A stretch of DNA of 64,000 nt from Chitinophaga nivalis (GCF_025989125.1 NZ_JAPDNR010000001.1:1470301-1534300); one strand, 5' to 3'. Positions 8,991 to 18,383 are shown, numbered from the stretch's first letter. The notes: generated from the sequence alone by a model not told the origin. Made by a program: numbers and translations.

Positions 8991-9449
8991 ATGACAGCAA
9001 GGATGAACATACACGAGAAAGGACAAAACGCTTTAAAAGCTATGTATGGACTGGGCGGATACCTGGCAAAATCAACAGTAGAACAATCCCTGCTACATCT
9101 GTTGTATTTCAGGGTTTCCCAGATTAATGGCTGCGCCTTTTGTCTTGATATGCACGCCAAAGACCTGCGGGCTGCCGGCGAAACAGAACAGCGCTTGTAC
9201 CTCCTGAATGCCTGGAGAGAAGCACCGTTCTATTCTGCACGGGAACGCGCTGCGCTGGAATGGGCGGAAGCAGTCACCAAAATCCCTAACGGACAGGTGC
9301 CGGACGAAGTTTATGCCACAGCAAGTGCACAGTTTACAGAGCAGGAGCTGATAGACCTGACCATCGCCGTGATCACGATCAATAGCTACAACCGTATTAA
9401 TATTGCTTTTGGGGTGGTTGCCGGTTCTTATGAGGCGAAAGCAAAATAA
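8991..9449 (+). CDS. Carboxymuconolactone decarboxylase/AhpD-like protein
   Basis: 152 residues, a usual length for the family. The AhpD-type redox motif is present as C48-AF-C51 with H55 (CxxCxxxH), in an all-helical context. Proteins of this family act as alkylhydroperoxidase-like enzymes or related gamma-carboxymuconolactone decarboxylases; the CxxC pair suggests thiol-based peroxide reduction in the cytoplasm. It is followed at 48 bp by a YCII-domain gene on the same strand and then a VOC gene, so a small stress operon is plausible but not proven. The substrate is unknown. Confidence 0.88.
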   Translation: MTARMNIHEKGQNALKAMYGLGGYLAKSTVEQSLLHLLYFRVSQINGCAFCLDMHAKDLRAAGETEQRLYLLNAWREAPFYSARERAALEWAEAVTKIPNGQVPDEVYATASAQFTEQELIDLTIAVITINSYNRINIAFGVVAGSYEAKAK

Positions 9450-9497
9450 GCGCAGGAAACGGTAATTCGTATATTTAATCATTGAAAAACGCGTCAC

Positions 9498-9833
9498 ATG
9501 AAAGATTTTATGTTGTTATTCCGGCAACCGGATTATGACTACAGCCAGACACCGGCAAAAGAGATGGAAGCCCTTACCAAAAAATGGCAGGATTGGATAG
9601 GTGGTATTGCCGCACAGGGAAAACTAACCCAAACGGGCCAACGATTAGGCCTTGAAGGCAAAGTATTGAAGGCCGGCGGCGTCATTACTGATGGTCCTTT
9701 TGTGGAAATCCGGGAGCGCCTGGGAAGCTTTGTGGTGGTAAAGGCCGATAGCCTGGAAGAAGCTACTACGCTGGCGCATGGTTGTCCGGCGCTGGATGCC
9801 GGCGGCAGTGTGGAAATACGCCCCGTAATGTAA
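9498..9833 (+). CDS. YCII-related domain protein
   Basis: 111 residues. It has the ferredoxin-like YCII/DGPF fold: MLLFRQP strand at the start, TDGPFVEIRERLGSFVVV in the middle and a CPAL...VEIRPVM end. The DGPF motif is complete. These small proteins are often encoded beside ECF sigma factors or stress enzymes and are dimeric; YciI has weak hydrolase or dehalogenase-like activity, but most members have no known reaction. It lies 48 bp after the AhpD-like gene. Confidence 0.85.
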   Translation: MKDFMLLFRQPDYDYSQTPAKEMEALTKKWQDWIGGIAAQGKLTQTGQRLGLEGKVLKAGGVITDGPFVEIRERLGSFVVVKADSLEEATTLAHGCPALDAGGSVEIRPVM

Positions 9834-9935
9834 AATACCATGGACAAAACAGGAAGTAACCGGCCTGTTTTGTCCGTTTTTTACAATTACAGGAACTGGT
9901 AGGGTTGCATCTTTGTATCATTAAACCAACAAACG

Positions 9936-10394
9936 ATGAAACGTTTATCTGTACTGTTAGCACTTATTTTTATGACAACTATTACGCAGGCTCAGACAAC
10001 CACCACGCAGCCGAAAATGAAAATGAATGCCGGTATTGTTACTACCAAACTGGCGGAAACCAAAGCTTTTTATACCAACATATTGCATTTCGGCGTCTCT
10101 TTTGAAAATGAATTCTATCTCCTATTGCATACGCCCCATAAAGAAGCGGAAATCAGTTTCCTGCTGCCGGATCATCCTTCGCAGCAACCGCTCTTCCATA
10201 AACGTTTCCGGGGAGAAGGCATGTACCTGACCATCGAAGTGGAAAAGGTAGATGAGTTATATGCTGCTATCAAAAAGAAAGGCGTAGCGATTAAAATTGA
10301 GCTTCGTGATGAACCCTGGGGCGATCGTCACTTTGCTATTGAAGATCCGAATGGGATAGGGATTGACATCGTGCAGTACGCGCCTGCGAAATAA
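9936..10394 (+). CDS. VOC (glyoxalase-fold) protein with signal peptide
   Basis: 152 residues. An N-terminal signal peptide (MKRLSVLLALIFMTTITQAQ) is followed by a short linker and one vicinal-oxygen-chelate module: GIVTTKLAETKAFYTNILHF at the start, a second betaalphabetabetabeta half, and EDPNGIGIDIVQY at the end. The VOC family includes glyoxalases, dioxygenases and drug-binding proteins. A secreted or periplasmic form is less usual than the cytoplasmic form. Metal ligands are only partly evident, so enzymatic activity cannot be assumed. A perfect 19-bp terminator follows. Confidence 0.85.
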   Translation: MKRLSVLLALIFMTTITQAQTTTTQPKMKMNAGIVTTKLAETKAFYTNILHFGVSFENEFYLLLHTPHKEAEISFLLPDHPSQQPLFHKRFRGEGMYLTIEVEKVDELYAAIKKKGVAIKIELRDEPWGDRHFAIEDPNGIGIDIVQYAPAK

Positions 10395-10415
10395 AATGAT
10401 GCTGTGTATACGGCT

Positions 10416-10458
10416 GTAAACAAAAGGACTTTCCTGATCGGAAAGTCCTTTTGTTTAC
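10416..10458. terminator. Perfect 19-bp hairpin terminator
   Basis: Arms 10416-10434 and 10440-10458 are perfectly complementary with loop TGATC, ending in a T-rich tract (CCTTTTGTTTAC). It terminates the VOC transcript and may also work for the tRNA-like gene arriving from the minus strand. Confidence 0.85.
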
Positions 10459-10479
10459 AATAAATATCTGTCGGGGTTG

Positions 10480-10640
10480 TGAACAGGGCAGGAATCGAAC
10501 CTGCAAGGGCTATACAATCATTGCCAGTGTGCTCGTCAGGTTAGCTGCCTGTGCGGGTAGAAATGCAGGAAAATCGCCGCCCCACTGGTGATTGGATCTG
10601 CATTAACTATATAGCGCGTCTACCATTCCGCCACCTGCTC
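10480..10640 (-). tRNA. tRNA-like gene with ~88-nt extra segment in the anticodon loop
   Basis: The minus strand carries a complete tRNA frame. The acceptor stem is 10640-10634 with 10487-10481 (7 bp, one G-U). The D arm GCG...CGC has a GGTAGA-type D loop. The anticodon stem CTATA (10614-10610) pairs with TATAG (10514-10510). The variable loop CCCTT has 5 nt, and the T arm is GCAGG-TTCGATT-CCTGC; the discriminator is A and CCA is not encoded. Instead of 7 nt, the anticodon loop holds 95 nt (10609-10515). That segment has strong structure of its own: CAATCA/TGATTG and CCAGTG/CACTGG stack directly on the anticodon stem, and AATGCAG/CTGCATT crosses them as a possible pseudoknot. The anticodon cannot be assigned. 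It may be a tRNA with an unusual intron, a disrupted tRNA gene or a tRNA-derived RNA. Confidence 0.7.
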
Positions 10641-10967
10641 CTTTATAACAGGATGAACTAATGCTTTGCTATTATGTTTGATTCGCTGCAATAAATGTGT
10701 AATGAAAGAAATACATAACTGTTAACGGTTTTGAGGGTGATGGGGTGTTTGCTCTATTGTACAACAGTTGTGGAGAGGTCTTTGTTCAATATTGCCCGGT
10801 TTGATTACTGCTACGAATACTTCACTTGTTGCCGGCAGATATAGGAAGATAGTGTGGTGTGAAAGGGGCATAAAATAACCCGACGCCTGGTATAGCAGAT
10901 ATGCGCGGAGGAGATCCGCTAAGATACGCTGCACCAGGCGTCGGTAGTCTGATTTAACTGCAGGTTG

Positions 10968-12107
10968 CTACTTGATTTCAACCAGGTTCACCTTTTTAAT
11001 AACGGAACTGTCTCTGATTTCTTCGTTCGCTGTTTTAATAAGGATATCGTTGAGTTGCAGTTCGCCGAATACTTCTGTTTTATCTTCCATTTTACGACCG
11101 GTTTTAACAGGCAGCCAGATCGCTTTGTCAGACACCACTTTGATCACATATACACCACGGGTGGAATTCAACACCGCTTTGGAAGGCACTACAAAAGCAT
11201 TGGTATGACCACTCGCTAAAGGAATGGATACTTCCGCCACCATACCCGGCAACAGTTTTTTATCATTATTCGCTACATCCATTTCAATACTTTGTGAACG
11301 CAAACGTTCATCCAGTGCGCCGGACAGCCTGCTTACACTTGCTTTGAACGTTTCACCGGGAAATGATTTGGCCGTGAATTTCACTTCACTGTTGCTGCGC
11401 AGGTAGCTGGTGTAAGCTTCCGGTACACTCACCACCAGACGAAGTTTTTTCTGCTCCTGTAAAGTGAAGATAGGCAGGTCGGAACCTTTACCGGCAGGAC
11501 CCACATAAGCGCCGGCACTGACATTTCTTTTGCTGATGATACCACTGAAAGGAGCGCGTATTTCCAGATAGTTGCGGGTATCTCCTACTTCGCGGTAAGA
11601 AGCCCTGGCAGCTTCCAGCTGGGCGAGGTCTGACTTCTGTTTGGCAAAGGCGATATCCAGGTCATTCTGCGAAACTGTACCAGGTGTTTTGCTGGTTTCC
11701 AGTAAGCGGTTGTAAGTAGCTTTGCTGGACAGGTAAATGGCTTCCTGTGATTTCAGCCTGGATTCCGCTCCGGATAACTGGGCATTCAGTTCCGGCGCCT
11801 CCATGGTTACCAGCAATTGCCCGGCGCTCACCTCACTACCTACATCTACATACAGCTTACGGACAAAGCTGGATACTTTGGCATACAGGTCTACCCGCTG
11901 AAAGGCGATCAGTTCACCGGGAATCTGAATAGAGGAATTCATTTCCCCTTTCTGTAAAGTAAATGCTTCCGGTACGGCAGCAGCGGGAGGAGCCGCTGCA
12001 GTATGTGCATGCTCATCTTTGGCTTCTGAGGCCCCACAGCTTTGCAGGATGCCGGAGAGGACAATGGCCGAAAGAAATATAGTGATCATGTTGGATGCTG
12101 GTTTCAT
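10968..12107 (-). CDS. RND efflux periplasmic adaptor (membrane fusion) lipoprotein
   Basis: 379 residues, last gene of a three-gene efflux operon. The signal peptide ends in the lipobox LQSC (Cys24), then a His/Ala/Pro-rich linker. The adaptor core follows: a lipoyl half-motif (FVRKLYVDVGSEVSAGQLL), a coiled-coil hairpin (about 120-185), the second lipoyl half (LEIRAPFSGIISKRNV), then beta-barrel and membrane-proximal domains. The adaptor bridges the inner-membrane pump and the TolC channel. The order here is outer-membrane channel, pump, adaptor, which is less common than adaptor first. The gap to the pump gene is 62 bp. Confidence 0.93.
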   Translation of the reverse strand: MKPASNMITIFLSAIVLSGILQSCGASEAKDEHAHTAAAPPAAAVPEAFTLQKGEMNSSIQIPGELIAFQRVDLYAKVSSFVRKLYVDVGSEVSAGQLLVTMEAPELNAQLSGAESRLKSQEAIYLSSKATYNRLLETSKTPGTVSQNDLDIAFAKQKSDLAQLEAARASYREVGDTRNYLEIRAPFSGIISKRNVSAGAYVGPAGKGSDLPIFTLQEQKKLRLVVSVPEAYTSYLRSNSEVKFTAKSFPGETFKASVSRLSGALDERLRSQSIEMDVANNDKKLLPGMVAEVSIPLASGHTNAFVVPSKAVLNSTRGVYVIKVVSDKAIWLPVKTGRKMEDKTEVFGELQLNDILIKTANEEIRDSSVIKKVNLVEIK

Positions 12108-12169
12108 AAAATGTGTTTTAATGTGCTGTTATTTTCTATGGCGCCATCTTACAGACGGTGCGGAATGAT

Positions 12170-15100
12170 TTATTGTTTTACAGGAATATAGTGAATGCTT
12201 TCTTCATCTTCCGGATCGAGTGATACACTTTGTGTAGATGTTTTACCCTGACCCCATGCAAACGCCAGTGGCAGGATAAACAAGGCGGCAAAGGTAGATG
12301 CAATCAATCCTCCGATAACAGCCCGGCCCAGTGGCGATGACTGATCACCGGCTTCTCCCAGGCCGCTGGCCATTGGAATCATACCTACCACCATGGCCAG
12401 TGCGGTCATCACAATAGGACGCAAACGTAAGGCGGCAGCCTCTGAAGCAGCTAACATGGCATTGCCGTTGTGTTTACGGATTTGCTCTGCATTGGTAATC
12501 AGCAGTACCGCATTGGAGATAGATACCCCTACAGACATAATCATCCCCATATAGGATTGCAGATTCAGGGTAGAGCCGCAAAGCATCAGCAGGGATAAAG
12601 ATCCAAGTAACACCGCCGGCACCGTTGCCAGTACAATCGCAGATACCTTGAATGACTGGAAGTTTGCTGCCAGCATCAGGAATATAACCACTACCGCTAC
12701 CAGTAATCCGCTTTGTAAGCTGTCCATGGTTTCGGTTAAGGTGCTGCTAAGACCGATCAGATCTATGCTTAACCCGCGCGGTAATTCTCCCAGTGAAGAT
12801 ATGGCCTGTTGTACATCTTTGGATGCTGCCCCAAGATCTATGTTATTCAGGTTAGCCGTTACCGTTAGGATAGGCAAAGCTCCCAGGTTATCATTTTCTC
12901 CATAGGTGATATCCGGCGTAATGGTGGCTACATCACTCAATATAGGACGGGAGGCGTTTTTCAGCAACGGAATTTCTCCCACATCATTCTGGCTGGTGAT
13001 TTTATTCTCCGGTACCTGTACCTGTACGTTGTAGCTCAGTCCTGCTTTTTCATCCACCCAGATACTTTTTTCCGTTAAACGGGAAGAGGAAGTACTGGCA
13101 ATCAATGAACGGGAGATATCACCTACGTCCACTCCCAGCTGCGCTGCGCGTACCCGATCGATATTGATGTTGAGTGCCGGATACTTGATGGATTGTCCCA
13201 GCTGTACATCACGGAGATAAGAGATGTGTTTTAATTTCTCCACTATTTTCTGCGCATATTCTTCATTCAGTTTTTTATTTCTACCGGAGAGTCTTACTTC
13301 TATTGGTGTAGGAGATCCCTGGCTCAATATTTTATCCGTGAGTTCAATCGGCTCAAAGGATAACTGCATGCTGGTATCTATCTGTCTGGCGCGGTCCCTG
13401 ATTTTATCTTTCAGCACATCGAGGTTGGTTTTGTAGTCTTCATGTAAAGCCACCTGCAATACCGCTTCGTGCGGCCCTGCCATCCACAGGAAGATAGGTG
13501 CTGTGGAAAACAGTTGTGGGTGCAGGCCTACGAAAGCAGAGGTGATAGACACATGTTCTTTCCCTACAATATTGTTGACCGCATCAATCAGCTGAATGGT
13601 CTTTTTCTCGGTTTCTTCTATGCGGGTACCATCCGGCTGACGAAGACGTACCTGAAACTGGCTGCCGTTTACTTTCGGCAACACATCCCGGCCAATGGTA
13701 CTCATCTGCAGGAAAGCCAGTAAACAGGCAAAGAGGAGATAACCTATTACAATAGGTTTCCGGTAGGGCATCATCCTTTCTATAAATCGTAAATAGCGGG
13801 CACGTATCCTTTCAAAGCGACTGATCTTTCCATCCCGGTTGCTGTCGGCTCTTTCTACCAATGCTTTTTTCTGATCCCAGGTATCTCCATCTTCGCCTGT
13901 TTGCAGGCCGGCGGCGGCCAGCTCTTCCTGATCGCTGAACGCGGTGCCGTCTTTATGTTTGTGATGTTTTCCTTTCATGATCCAGTTGGCCATTACCGGT
14001 ACAAATGTCTGTGCCAGGAAATAGGAAACAACCATGCTGAAACCGATGGCCAGTGCCAGCGGCAGGAACAAGGACCCTGGTATACCGCCCATGGTAAAGG
14101 CAGGGGCAAATACCGCCAGGATACAGAACAGGATGAGCAGTTTAGGGAACGCAATTTCCTTACAGGCATCCCAGATGGCGAGCGACTTAGGCTTGCCCAG
14201 ATCCAGGTGCTGGTGTATGTTTTCAATGGTCACCGTACTTTCATCCACCAGGATACCGATGGCCAGCGCGAGCCCGCTGAGGGTCATGATATTGATGGTT
14301 TGTCCGAATAAGCTGAGGAATAATACCCCGGATATGATAGACGTTGGAATGGTGAGTATCACAATCAGTGCCCCGCGTGGGTCACCGAGGAATAATAATA
14401 CCATCAACCCGGTGAGGATAGCGCCGATAACGCCTTCTGTCAGCAGGCTTTTTACGGAGTTGATCACATAGGTAGACTGGTCAAATTCATAACTCAGTTT
14501 TACATCCTCAGGTAACTGTGCCTGTATCTTTGGTAATGATTTTTTCAGTCGTTGTACCACTTCCCAGGTGGAGGCATCGGCCGCTTTGGCGATATCGATG
14601 TATACGGATCTTTTACCGTTGATCAGCGCATAGCTGGTGCTAACGTCGGCGCCATCTTCCACTGTAGCCACATCGCGTAGGTACAGGTTCTGAACGCCGT
14701 TTTTGAACAACGGAATGTCTTCAAAATCCTTGATTTGTTTAATGGTAGTATTGGCAGGTGTAATATAGTTTTTGGTATCGATGCGCACATTGCCGGAAGG
14801 AGCGGTTTGGTTGTTGAGTCGCAGGGCTTCTACCAGCTGGTCGGGTGTCATGTTGTGAGAACGCAGCAGATCCGGATCTGCCTTGATTACTACGGTGCGG
14901 ATGTTACCCCCAAATGGCGTAGAACCTACGAGGCCTGGAATGGAGGTAAAGGAAGAACGGACATACACGTTGGCCATATCCAGCAATTCATTGTTGCTGC
15001 GTTTATCGCTGCTCAATACCAGCTGTCCTACCGGTAGTGTAGAGGCGTCAAAGCGGATAATGAACGGCGGGTTGGAGCCTGGCGGAAAGATGGCCTGGAT

Positions 15101-15442
15101 ACGGTTGGAAAACGCACTCACCTCCGCGGCTGCCTGGGCCATGTTGGTGCCCGGGTAGAAGTTGATTTTAATGAGGGTGAGTCCTTGTATATTCTTGGTC
15201 TCCACACTTTTTACCCCATTCACAAACAGTAATATGTTGATGTATTGTTTGCCAAAGAAGGATTCCATCTGGGTGGCAGTATAGCCACCAAAGGGATGCG
15301 ACAGGTAGATCACCGGCATATCCAGCTTGGGGAAGATGTCAATTTTGATAGTGCTGACGGCTTTGATCCCAAAGAAGAATAATCCGGCAACCAGCACCAG
15401 AATAGTAATAGGTTTACGAAGTGCGAAACGGATAAGGTTCAT
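12170..15442 (-). CDS. RND efflux pump permease with an EF-hand-like loop
   Basis: 1090 residues, usual length for an inner-membrane RND pump that exports solutes using proton influx. It shows the twofold architecture: TM1 at the N-terminus, a large periplasmic loop, TM2-6, a cytoplasmic linker, TM7, a second periplasmic loop and TM8-12. The proton-relay acidic residues in TM4 are D400-E401 (ILVDESTVTIENI). In the TM6-TM7 cytoplasmic linker there is a complete EF-hand loop, DSNRDGKISRFE (533-544), with D1, N3, D5, G6, I8, S9 and E12. Substrate class (drug or metal) cannot be set from sequence alone. Regulation is probably by the adjacent two-component system. Confidence 0.93.
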   Translation of the reverse strand: MNLIRFALRKPITILVLVAGLFFFGIKAVSTIKIDIFPKLDMPVIYLSHPFGGYTATQMESFFGKQYINILLFVNGVKSVETKNIQGLTLIKINFYPGTNMAQAAAEVSAFSNRIQAIFPPGSNPPFIIRFDASTLPVGQLVLSSDKRSNNELLDMANVYVRSSFTSIPGLVGSTPFGGNIRTVVIKADPDLLRSHNMTPDQLVEALRLNNQTAPSGNVRIDTKNYITPANTTIKQIKDFEDIPLFKNGVQNLYLRDVATVEDGADVSTSYALINGKRSVYIDIAKAADASTWEVVQRLKKSLPKIQAQLPEDVKLSYEFDQSTYVINSVKSLLTEGVIGAILTGLMVLLFLGDPRGALIVILTIPTSIISGVLFLSLFGQTINIMTLSGLALAIGILVDESTVTIENIHQHLDLGKPKSLAIWDACKEIAFPKLLILFCILAVFAPAFTMGGIPGSLFLPLALAIGFSMVVSYFLAQTFVPVMANWIMKGKHHKHKDGTAFSDQEELAAAGLQTGEDGDTWDQKKALVERADSNRDGKISRFERIRARYLRFIERMMPYRKPIVIGYLLFACLLAFLQMSTIGRDVLPKVNGSQFQVRLRQPDGTRIEETEKKTIQLIDAVNNIVGKEHVSITSAFVGLHPQLFSTAPIFLWMAGPHEAVLQVALHEDYKTNLDVLKDKIRDRARQIDTSMQLSFEPIELTDKILSQGSPTPIEVRLSGRNKKLNEEYAQKIVEKLKHISYLRDVQLGQSIKYPALNINIDRVRAAQLGVDVGDISRSLIASTSSSRLTEKSIWVDEKAGLSYNVQVQVPENKITSQNDVGEIPLLKNASRPILSDVATITPDITYGENDNLGALPILTVTANLNNIDLGAASKDVQQAISSLGELPRGLSIDLIGLSSTLTETMDSLQSGLLVAVVVIFLMLAANFQSFKVSAIVLATVPAVLLGSLSLLMLCGSTLNLQSYMGMIMSVGVSISNAVLLITNAEQIRKHNGNAMLAASEAAALRLRPIVMTALAMVVGMIPMASGLGEAGDQSSPLGRAVIGGLIASTFAALFILPLAFAWGQGKTSTQSVSLDPEDEESIHYIPVKQ

Positions 15443-15509
15443 ACTACTTGTTTATGAATTGTCAATACCTGATAGCTGTATCTATCATCAATAATTTTTA
15501 AGTGCCGGA

Positions 15510-16904
15510 TTACAGTTCCTTTTCAAACAGCATGAAATCGCCGGTGGCGGAGGCTTTTAACAGGAGTGCCTGCCACACATTGCTATAGATAATGTCGCGG
15601 TCTGTTTCTGCACGTATCAGGGCATATAATGCCTGGGTTACATCTACCAGATTCGTCAATCCGTTTTTATACAGTACTGATTTCTGGAGATAGGCATCTG
15701 ATGCGGCTTTCACCTGTACAGGCACTTCTTTATAGTTATCCAGTGCGTTGGCGATTTTTGTTTCGGAGAGTTGCAGCTGTGCGGTCAGTTGTTGCCCGGC
15801 CAGTTCGTATTCGTCCTGCAATCCTTTGCTGATGAGCTTTTGTGCCTTTACCTGCCGGGATATGCGCAGCGGTTGTGTCAGATTCCAGGTTACGCCGATA
15901 CCAATCAGGTAGTTAGTGCGGGTAGGTTTGATGCCTTCCCAGTACTGGTGCGTATAGGCGTTCAGGTTTTGGGCGCTGTAACCGGCTTCAAAACCAGAGC
16001 CTCTGGTCTGCAGTATACTGACCAAAGAAAATATCGGATAATTCATGGTTTGATAATACCTGCTTTGTTCTTTACTGAGATCAATACGGCTTTGGTACCA
16101 TTGTAACAGTGGATGCTGCTGCAATGCAGCCGTATCGCTCAGGAATGCCGGCAGGTGGGATACAAACAGGGTATCAAGGGTGAAAGGCCGGGGCGGAATG
16201 CCCATCAGCTGGGCCAGTTGGTTGGCCTGCGTTTGTTCAAAATCGACTGCTCTTGTCAGCGCTATACGCGCACTGGATACTTCTGCATTGGCCTGGGAAG
16301 AATCTACACCGGCGTTTAATCCGTTTTTAACGCGGGTCACTACCACATTCCGGAAGGTATCTGCGCGGTTCAGATTTTTTTGATACGACAAGGTGAGCTT
16401 CTGCGCTGCCAGCAGGTTAAGATAAGCGGCTGCTACTTTTACTTCGTGCTGAAAGATCTCTTGTTGCCAGTCTTTGTTATCTCTGGTAGCAACCGCCTGA
16501 GCTGTTTTGATTTTTTCTTTGGCTCTGCCGAAAGCGAAGAAGTCCCAGTTTACATTGGCCAGGTACAGGGCACCGAAGGCGGCGTTCCAGTTCTGGTCCT
16601 GTAAAGGCTGGCCTGATGAGGCTACGCCCAGGCCTCCGAATCCGTACAAGGGTCCGTTCTGACCGTTGATGGTTCCATAATCCTGTTGGGCAGATATATT
16701 CAGATTAGGCAGATAATCACGTTTTGCCTGTGTTACACTGGTCTGAGATGCGCTGGCATAGCTTGATTTGGCTTTGATCGTACCATAATTGCTTACGGCA
16801 GTATGGATGGCATCTTTAAGCGTAAGTACCTGCTGGGCGTTGACATACATAGGATGGGTACCAGCAAGAAAAAGGAAAATAAGCAAATATTTTTTTCCAA
16901 ACAT
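15510..16904 (-). CDS. TolC-family outer membrane efflux protein
   Basis: 464 residues, first gene of the efflux operon. A signal peptide ends near VNAQ. Two outer-membrane-efflux repeats with long helices follow (AIHTAVSNYGTIKAKSSY start, ANAEVSSARIALTRAVDFEQ coiled region, and the second half from about 250). The family forms a trimeric barrel and periplasmic tunnel that docks with the RND pump through the adaptor. The pump gene starts 67 bp downstream. An 11-bp-phased direct repeat lies 66-82 bp upstream of the start and matches one in front of the response regulator gene. Confidence 0.92.
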   Translation of the reverse strand: MFGKKYLLIFLFLAGTHPMYVNAQQVLTLKDAIHTAVSNYGTIKAKSSYASASQTSVTQAKRDYLPNLNISAQQDYGTINGQNGPLYGFGGLGVASSGQPLQDQNWNAAFGALYLANVNWDFFAFGRAKEKIKTAQAVATRDNKDWQQEIFQHEVKVAAAYLNLLAAQKLTLSYQKNLNRADTFRNVVVTRVKNGLNAGVDSSQANAEVSSARIALTRAVDFEQTQANQLAQLMGIPPRPFTLDTLFVSHLPAFLSDTAALQQHPLLQWYQSRIDLSKEQSRYYQTMNYPIFSLVSILQTRGSGFEAGYSAQNLNAYTHQYWEGIKPTRTNYLIGIGVTWNLTQPLRISRQVKAQKLISKGLQDEYELAGQQLTAQLQLSETKIANALDNYKEVPVQVKAASDAYLQKSVLYKNGLTNLVDVTQALYALIRAETDRDIIYSNVWQALLLKASATGDFMLFEKEL

Positions 16905-16969
16905 GAAAGAGCGATTTTGCGATATAGTTACGAGAGTGGTAATCTTATCTGCAAAATGAATACATAATT

Positions 16970-16986
16970 TTGAAGTAAACTTGAAG
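16970..16986 (-). promoter_or_regulatory. Candidate response-regulator box upstream of the efflux operon
   Basis: On the plus strand TTGAAG, 5 bp, TTGAAG: a direct repeat of period 11, the phasing typical of OmpR/PhoB-family binding sites. The 24-bp context around it matches the site at 19089-19105 in about 20 of 24 positions. Confidence 0.65.
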
Positions 16987-17081
16987 TGGGGCTATTGTAG
17001 CGGAAATGCAGGGCAGCAGGGATGACACAGCAACGCCATAACGTACGCAGTGACTGTATTTTATAGTAAATGTAAACGGAA

Positions 17082-18383
17082 TTAAACGGCTACTTCCAGG
17101 TTGTTGTGATGTACCGCTTTTAACATATTTTCCTGAGGCGTCTGAAAATCTACCTGTAGTACGTGCAGCTGATTTTCGTAGGTATAGGATACGTGGAAGC
17201 CGCTGACTTCACATATCTGTTTTACGATAGACAGTCCCAAGCCTACACTTTCACTGCATTGGTTGCCTTTTTTGAAGCGGAGGAAAAGGTCTTCCATCGG
17301 TATTTCCGGTGGGATGCCGGTATTTTTTACCACCAGTTTCCCGGCAGTAAGGATGATTTCTATACGTCCGTTCTGTACATTATGCCGGATGGCATTTCCC
17401 AGCAGGTTGTTGAATAACATATCTGCCAGTGCCGGATGTACTTTCAGGAAAATATTTTTCTCCATATCGGTGGTGATGGAGATATTTTTCATCTCTATTC
17501 TGTCTTCATAGGCTGCTAACACATCTTTTGCTACCCGGCAGAATTTAATATTTTCTGAAACGGCATATTCATTGTTTTCCAGCTTGGCCAACAGAATCAG
17601 GGAGCGATTGATGCGGGATAATTTTTCTATCGCATGTTGCATGTCGCCAATAAGGCCTGCCTGGTTCTCTTCAATATTGGTTTCGCTGAGCAGCTCCAGT
17701 TTGTTGCGGAGTACGGCCAGCGGGGTTTGTAACTCATGAGAGGCGTTTTCACTGAATTCTTTAATGGCAGCATATTCATCCACCGCTTTGTCGGTCATCT
17801 TCTGCAGAAAAGAATTCAGGTCTTTAAATTCCTGGGTACGACTTTCAGGAAACTGTATTTTCTGTTTTACATTAAATCCCTGGATAATCTTCATGGTATG
17901 TCTCAGGGTGTTCAGCAGCCGTTGAGATACCAGTCTGGCAGTGATGCATACACATAGTATAATCAGTGCCAGCTTCCATAATACCGTATTCAGGATAGCA
18001 TTCCGGATCAATGCAGAACCAGGAATGTAGTTGTAGGAGCAGATCTGGTAGTTTTGTTGGTTGATGGTAAAGTAGGAATTGACTTTCAGGCAGCTCTCCT
18101 CCGTACTGTGGTCGGTAGGCGCTATCTTTTTGATTTGTATTTTTTCGGCCGGCAGTGGCGTGTTGAGGAGCGTGATACGGGTAGACATACCTTGGGTGAT
18201 GGTACTGACAGGTATGCCTTTTTGCAACTGACTGGCGGCGGCTTCATTTACTTTCGTAAGCCGGGCAATTTCGGTGGCATCGATATTGCTTTCCATGTTG
18301 TAATAACACAGGTAGGCGGAGATGGGCGTTGTCAGCACCACTACCCCGATGAACCACATTGTCAGTTTATTGATCAGTTTCAT
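17082..18383 (-). CDS. Sensor histidine kinase (OmpR-type system)
   Basis: 433 residues. TM1 is near residues 8-28 and TM2 near 130-152, enclosing a periplasmic sensor of ~100 residues with Cys98 and Cys115. HisKA carries the phosphorylated His216 in FSENASHELQTPLAVLRN. The HATPase region has an N-box (NLLGNAIRHN) and a G2 box (GLGLSIVKQ). The gene overlaps the response regulator by 4 bp (ATGA), so they are co-translated. The efflux operon follows 177 bp downstream on the same strand. The signal is unknown; metal or envelope stress is plausible for an RND-linked kinase. Confidence 0.92.
   Translation of the reverse strand: MKLINKLTMWFIGVVVLTTPISAYLCYYNMESNIDATEIARLTKVNEAAASQLQKGIPVSTITQGMSTRITLLNTPLPAEKIQIKKIAPTDHSTEESCLKVNSYFTINQQNYQICSYNYIPGSALIRNAILNTVLWKLALIILCVCITARLVSQRLLNTLRHTMKIIQGFNVKQKIQFPESRTQEFKDLNSFLQKMTDKAVDEYAAIKEFSENASHELQTPLAVLRNKLELLSETNIEENQAGLIGDMQHAIEKLSRINRSLILLAKLENNEYAVSENIKFCRVAKDVLAAYEDRIEMKNISITTDMEKNIFLKVHPALADMLFNNLLGNAIRHNVQNGRIEIILTAGKLVVKNTGIPPEIPMEDLFLRFKKGNQCSESVGLGLSIVKQICEVSGFHVSYTYENQLHVLQVDFQTPQENMLKAVHHNNLEVAV

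Noticed and set aside
10530..10545. Hammerhead-ribozyme-like CTGACGA string in the tRNA insert
   Set aside because: No matching GAAA strand or three-way helix arrangement; chance match.
10515..10609. Group I intron in the tRNA-like gene
   Set aside because: The insert is far shorter than known group I introns and I could not find the conserved P7/P3 (R and S) sequences.
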